Below are positions 12,533 through 14,974 of a stretch of 14,974 bases of DNA, in pieces. This DNA comes from CALMEC01 sp964393105 (lineage in GTDB: Bacteria; Actinomycetota; Thermoleophilia; Miltoncostaeales; Miltoncostaeaceae). The stretch covers positions 1-14,974 of the forward strand of contig CAYMSM010000046.1 in the NCBI GenBank assembly GCA_964393105.1, read 5' to 3'. Both the position numbers and the translations under genes were made by a program. The notes beneath the pieces are model-generated. The model saw nothing but the letters and a program-made list of their open reading frames with translations. It made no database searches and was not told the origin of the DNA. The stretch's first letter is position 1. Each line of letters begins with the position of its first letter.

Positions 12533-14911
12533 TTAGGGTGCCGTCGGCCGCGAGCCGAACGCGCTCAGGAAGCGGTCGCGGAACTGGTCCATCGGCCAGA
12601 CCGGCGCTCGCGGGCTGGGCCGCATTCCGCGCTCCCAGCCCCACCCGGCGATCCGGTCCAGCACCGCCGGGTCGTGGGCGATGACCGAGATCGGCACGTC
12701 GTAACTCGCGCCCTCCCCGCTGACGATCGGCGCGGGCTGATGGTCGCCCAACACGACGAGCACGAGATTGTCGTTGCCGTAGTGCTGTACGAAGGAGAAC
12801 AGCGTCTTCAAGCTGTACTCGATCGAACGACCGTATGCCGCCCGCACCCGTTCGGCGTCGCTGAAGAGCGCGGACTGTGCCGACTCGTCCACCGGGACGC
12901 GGTTGAAGATCGAGCCGTCGCCGACGTCGCTCCAGCCGATCAGGCGGGGGATCCGGGTCCACGGTATGTGGCTCGACACCAGGTCGACCTCCGCGAAAAG
13001 GGGAGGTCGGGGGGCATTGGCGAGCTCGAGGCGCTGCAGGGCCAGGAGGGTGTACTGGTCGGGCATGGAGGCGTACGTGAAGCTCGGGCCGCGATAACCG
13101 ACGTTGCGACGGTCATAGAGCTTGTCGTAGTGGTAGAACAACGACCCCTCCGGCCACGTCCGGTCGTTCGACGGCACGACATCGATGGCCCGCCACCCGG
13201 CTCGCTTGAAGGCCTGGCTGAGTGTGAAGCGGCCGCTCGTGACGAGGTGGTCGTAGCGCCGGTTGCTGTCGACCAACACCCCTGACTGCACCGTGGAGTG
13301 CGCCAGCCAGCTGAAGCCGCCGAAGGTCGACGACGTCAGGAAGCCGCTCCGGGAAGAGAAGCCGGCGGCCCGCAGTTGTTCGGTCCCTGTGTCGAGAACA
13401 GCATCGACCCGCGGCGACAAGGAAGAGTCTTGGACGGCGACCCTCCCGTAGCTCTCGACGAACACGAGGAGGACGTCCTTGCCGCGCAGGCTGGTGAGTA
13501 ACTGGTCACCAGGGGTGTCTCGAAAGCGGTCGTTGCGGAGCTCGCGGACGAACGTCGTGTAACCCCGGAGGCCGGCCTGCACCGCATGCACCTCGTTGAC
13601 GGCCAGATCGACCCCGCTCGCCGAGGCGATCGGCGAGCCGAACACCGAGCAGACCACCCAGACGACGCCGAGCGTCGTCACGGCCCGAAGCGACCACCGG
13701 CGGTGACGGGCCGCGACCCGGGTCAGGCGAAGCACGGCCATGGTCGACGCCACGAGTACGCCGACGCCGAGGACTGCCGCGACGACGACGACCGCGTCGG
13801 CGCGCGCGCGACCGACCGAGTCGCGCAGCGTTTCGATGCCGATCCCGGCGTAGCTCCAGTCGTCAACGGGGTTGAACGGCCGGTTGAAGATCGTGAAGAA
13901 CCCCATGTCGAGGATCTTCACGAGCACGACCAGAGCGAGTGCCGGCCCAACGACCACGGCCAGAACGCGACCGGCGCCGGCGGGCAACAGGCATGCCAGG
14001 GCGATGACGACGAGGCCTTCGATCGGGAGCCTCACGAACGCGCTGGGCGTGAGCTCGGTCAGCTTGTTCGGACTGATGAGCGCGACCCACACGAGCACAA
14101 GGGCGAGGATCGTGAGTACCGCGGCGATACGCGTTCGCAGGCGTCCGTGCCCGGAGCCGCCGCCGGGGGTACCTGCGAGACCGCGGTCTCCATCCCCAAC
14201 CGGCAGCACGTGGCGGTCCAGGGCGTGCCGGTGTCTCCACAGCCACCACACGTCGCGGCCGAACGACTCGGCAAGCACGGCGAGCGCGGCGACGAGCGCC
14301 GCTTGGGTCAGTGCCAGCGGCAGGACGTCTGCGGTCGCGATGGTCAGCACGATCCCCTGCGCCGCGGCGACGACCTTGCGCCAATGGCGCGGTGGCAGGG
14401 TCGCACGCATCCACGGCAGCAGCCACCCGGCTGCAAGGAACGCGTAGCGCGCCGCGCCGATCGCGAGCACCCACGCGCCAGCCGACCGGGCAACGTACAC
14501 GCTGAGGACGAGGATCAGGAACGCGTCGACCTCTCCGTCGAAGCGCGCGCCCAACGCGGATGCCGTCCCGGTGCGTCGCGCGACCCATCCGTCGACCGCG
14601 TCCAGCGCCAGCGCGACGGCCGCGAGCGTCACGAGCAGTGTGACATTTGCGTCGTGCAGCAACGAGTCCGCCGTCAGTGCCGCGACGCCGACGACGAGCG
14701 TGGCCCGACCGAGGGTCACCCACGTGGCCGGGCTCAGCCGGTCGCAGCGGTGGCGCGAGATCCCGCTCGCCAGCGCCGCGTCCGTGATCACAGCGCACGT
14801 GACTCCGATGACCCAACCGGCCCCGCCGAGGCCGACGGTCTTCGCAAAGGTGGCGAGCAGCAGCATCTGGGCGATCAGCCCGGTCGCCGGACCAGCCTGA
14901 CTCGCGCGCAC
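12533..14911 (-). CDS. Fusion of CDP-alcohol phosphatidyltransferase and LtaS/sulfatase-like membrane enzyme
   Basis: This is a 792-residue membrane protein starting at GTG 14911; GGAGG at 14916-14920 supports this start. The N-terminal domain (about 15-225) is a CDP-alcohol phosphatidyltransferase. Its signature D-x2-D-G-x2-A-R-x8-G-x3-D-x3-D is complete (Asp104, Asp107, Gly108, Ala111, Arg112, Gly121, Asp125, Asp129), so it should join an alcohol to a CDP-linked lipid or polyol. A Gly-rich linker (about 238-256) and further helices (about 260-280, 295-335, 370-395, 408-425) follow. The C-terminal domain (about 475-785) is alkaline-phosphatase/sulfatase-like, as in lipoteichoic acid synthases: DVLLVFVESYGR (479-490, Glu486), a Ser/Thr-rich segment FLTSSTFGGFSWLAHST (524-540) holding the likely nucleophile, VDLVSSHIPW (642-651, His648) and VVLGDHQPAP (719-728, Asp723, His724). 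This part probably faces outward and may transfer or remove a phospho-headgroup. It converges on the operon, so co-function is inferred from proximity. Confidence 0.88.
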   Translation of the reverse strand: MRASQAGPATGLIAQMLLLATFAKTVGLGGAGWVIGVTCAVITDAALASGISRHRCDRLSPATWVTLGRATLVVGVAALTADSLLHDANVTLLVTLAAVALALDAVDGWVARRTGTASALGARFDGEVDAFLILVLSVYVARSAGAWVLAIGAARYAFLAAGWLLPWMRATLPPRHWRKVVAAAQGIVLTIATADVLPLALTQAALVAALAVLAESFGRDVWWLWRHRHALDRHVLPVGDGDRGLAGTPGGGSGHGRLRTRIAAVLTILALVLVWVALISPNKLTELTPSAFVRLPIEGLVVIALACLLPAGAGRVLAVVVGPALALVVLVKILDMGFFTIFNRPFNPVDDWSYAGIGIETLRDSVGRARADAVVVVAAVLGVGVLVASTMAVLRLTRVAARHRRWSLRAVTTLGVVWVVCSVFGSPIASASGVDLAVNEVHAVQAGLRGYTTFVRELRNDRFRDTPGDQLLTSLRGKDVLLVFVESYGRVAVQDSSLSPRVDAVLDTGTEQLRAAGFSSRSGFLTSSTFGGFSWLAHSTVQSGVLVDSNRRYDHLVTSGRFTLSQAFKRAGWRAIDVVPSNDRTWPEGSLFYHYDKLYDRRNVGYRGPSFTYASMPDQYTLLALQRLELANAPRPPLFAEVDLVSSHIPWTRIPRLIGWSDVGDGSIFNRVPVDESAQSALFSDAERVRAAYGRSIEYSLKTLFSFVQHYGNDNLVLVVLGDHQPAPIVSGEGASYDVPISVIAHDPAVLDRIAGWGWERGMRPSPRAPVWPMDQFRDRFLSAFGSRPTAP

Positions 14912-14974
14912 CGTGCCTCCGTGTTCATGCGTACATGGGCGGATGACCCTCGCGTCCTGAGCCAGAAGTCTAGA
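14912..14974 (-). other. Upstream region of the fusion gene, cut by the window end
   Basis: Only 63 bases are visible. Besides the GGAGG ribosome site no convincing promoter pair is seen. Confidence 0.3.

Noticed and set aside
1..14974. CRISPR array or tandem repeats
   Set aside because: No regularly spaced direct repeats were seen on reading through the window.

Overview
The window reads as high-GC actinobacterial chromosome. Tightly packed, GC-ending coding, frequent GTG starts, GTGA/ATGA stop-start overlaps, a type II (plant/Mycobacterium-type) DAHP synthase and an RpoD-like sigma factor all fit. The short N-terminal region of the sigma factor and the MFS plus small exported protein pair make a deep-branching actinomycete such as class Thermoleophilia plausible, but that is an inference made without a database search.

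Left part (1-6419), mostly housekeeping. A leftward RpoD-like sigma-70 gene (240-1319) is followed rightward by a membrane-anchored OmpA-domain protein (1614-2171) and a structured 240-base intergenic region carrying a 15-bp inverted repeat. Next come an MFS exporter coupled by a 4-base overlap to a small membrane-anchored or secreted protein of unknown function (2412-4216), a complete type II DAHP synthase (4271-5647), and a VapBC toxin-antitoxin pair with a 14-bp palindrome over the antitoxin start (5785-6419).

A 411-base gene-free stretch (6420-6830) holds several strong hairpins. One of them covers the ribosome binding site of the next gene.

Right part (6831-14911), the most unusual region. 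Seven tightly coupled rightward genes encode a BchC-like medium-chain dehydrogenase without the usual zinc ligands, a divergent 6-pyruvoyl-tetrahydropterin synthase (PTPS)/QueD-family protein that has lost its catalytic residues, a GT4 glycosyltransferase, a SAM-dependent methyltransferase, an LPG-synthase-TM (AglD/MprF-flippase-like) membrane protein, a stand-alone RibD C-terminal-type reductase and a stand-alone GTP cyclohydrolase II. Converging on them is a 792-residue membrane protein that fuses a CDP-alcohol phosphatidyltransferase to an LtaS/sulfatase-like hydrolase domain.

No riboflavin synthase, lumazine synthase, DHBP synthase or deaminase gene lies here, so this does not look like a primary riboflavin operon. 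I infer a dedicated pathway: GTP is opened by cyclohydrolase II, reduced by the RibD-type enzyme, and the ribitylamino-pyrimidine or pterin-like product is modified by the PTPS-like protein, dehydrogenase, methyltransferase and glycosyltransferase. The product may then be moved or attached at the membrane by the flippase-like protein and the fusion protein. The product is unknown.
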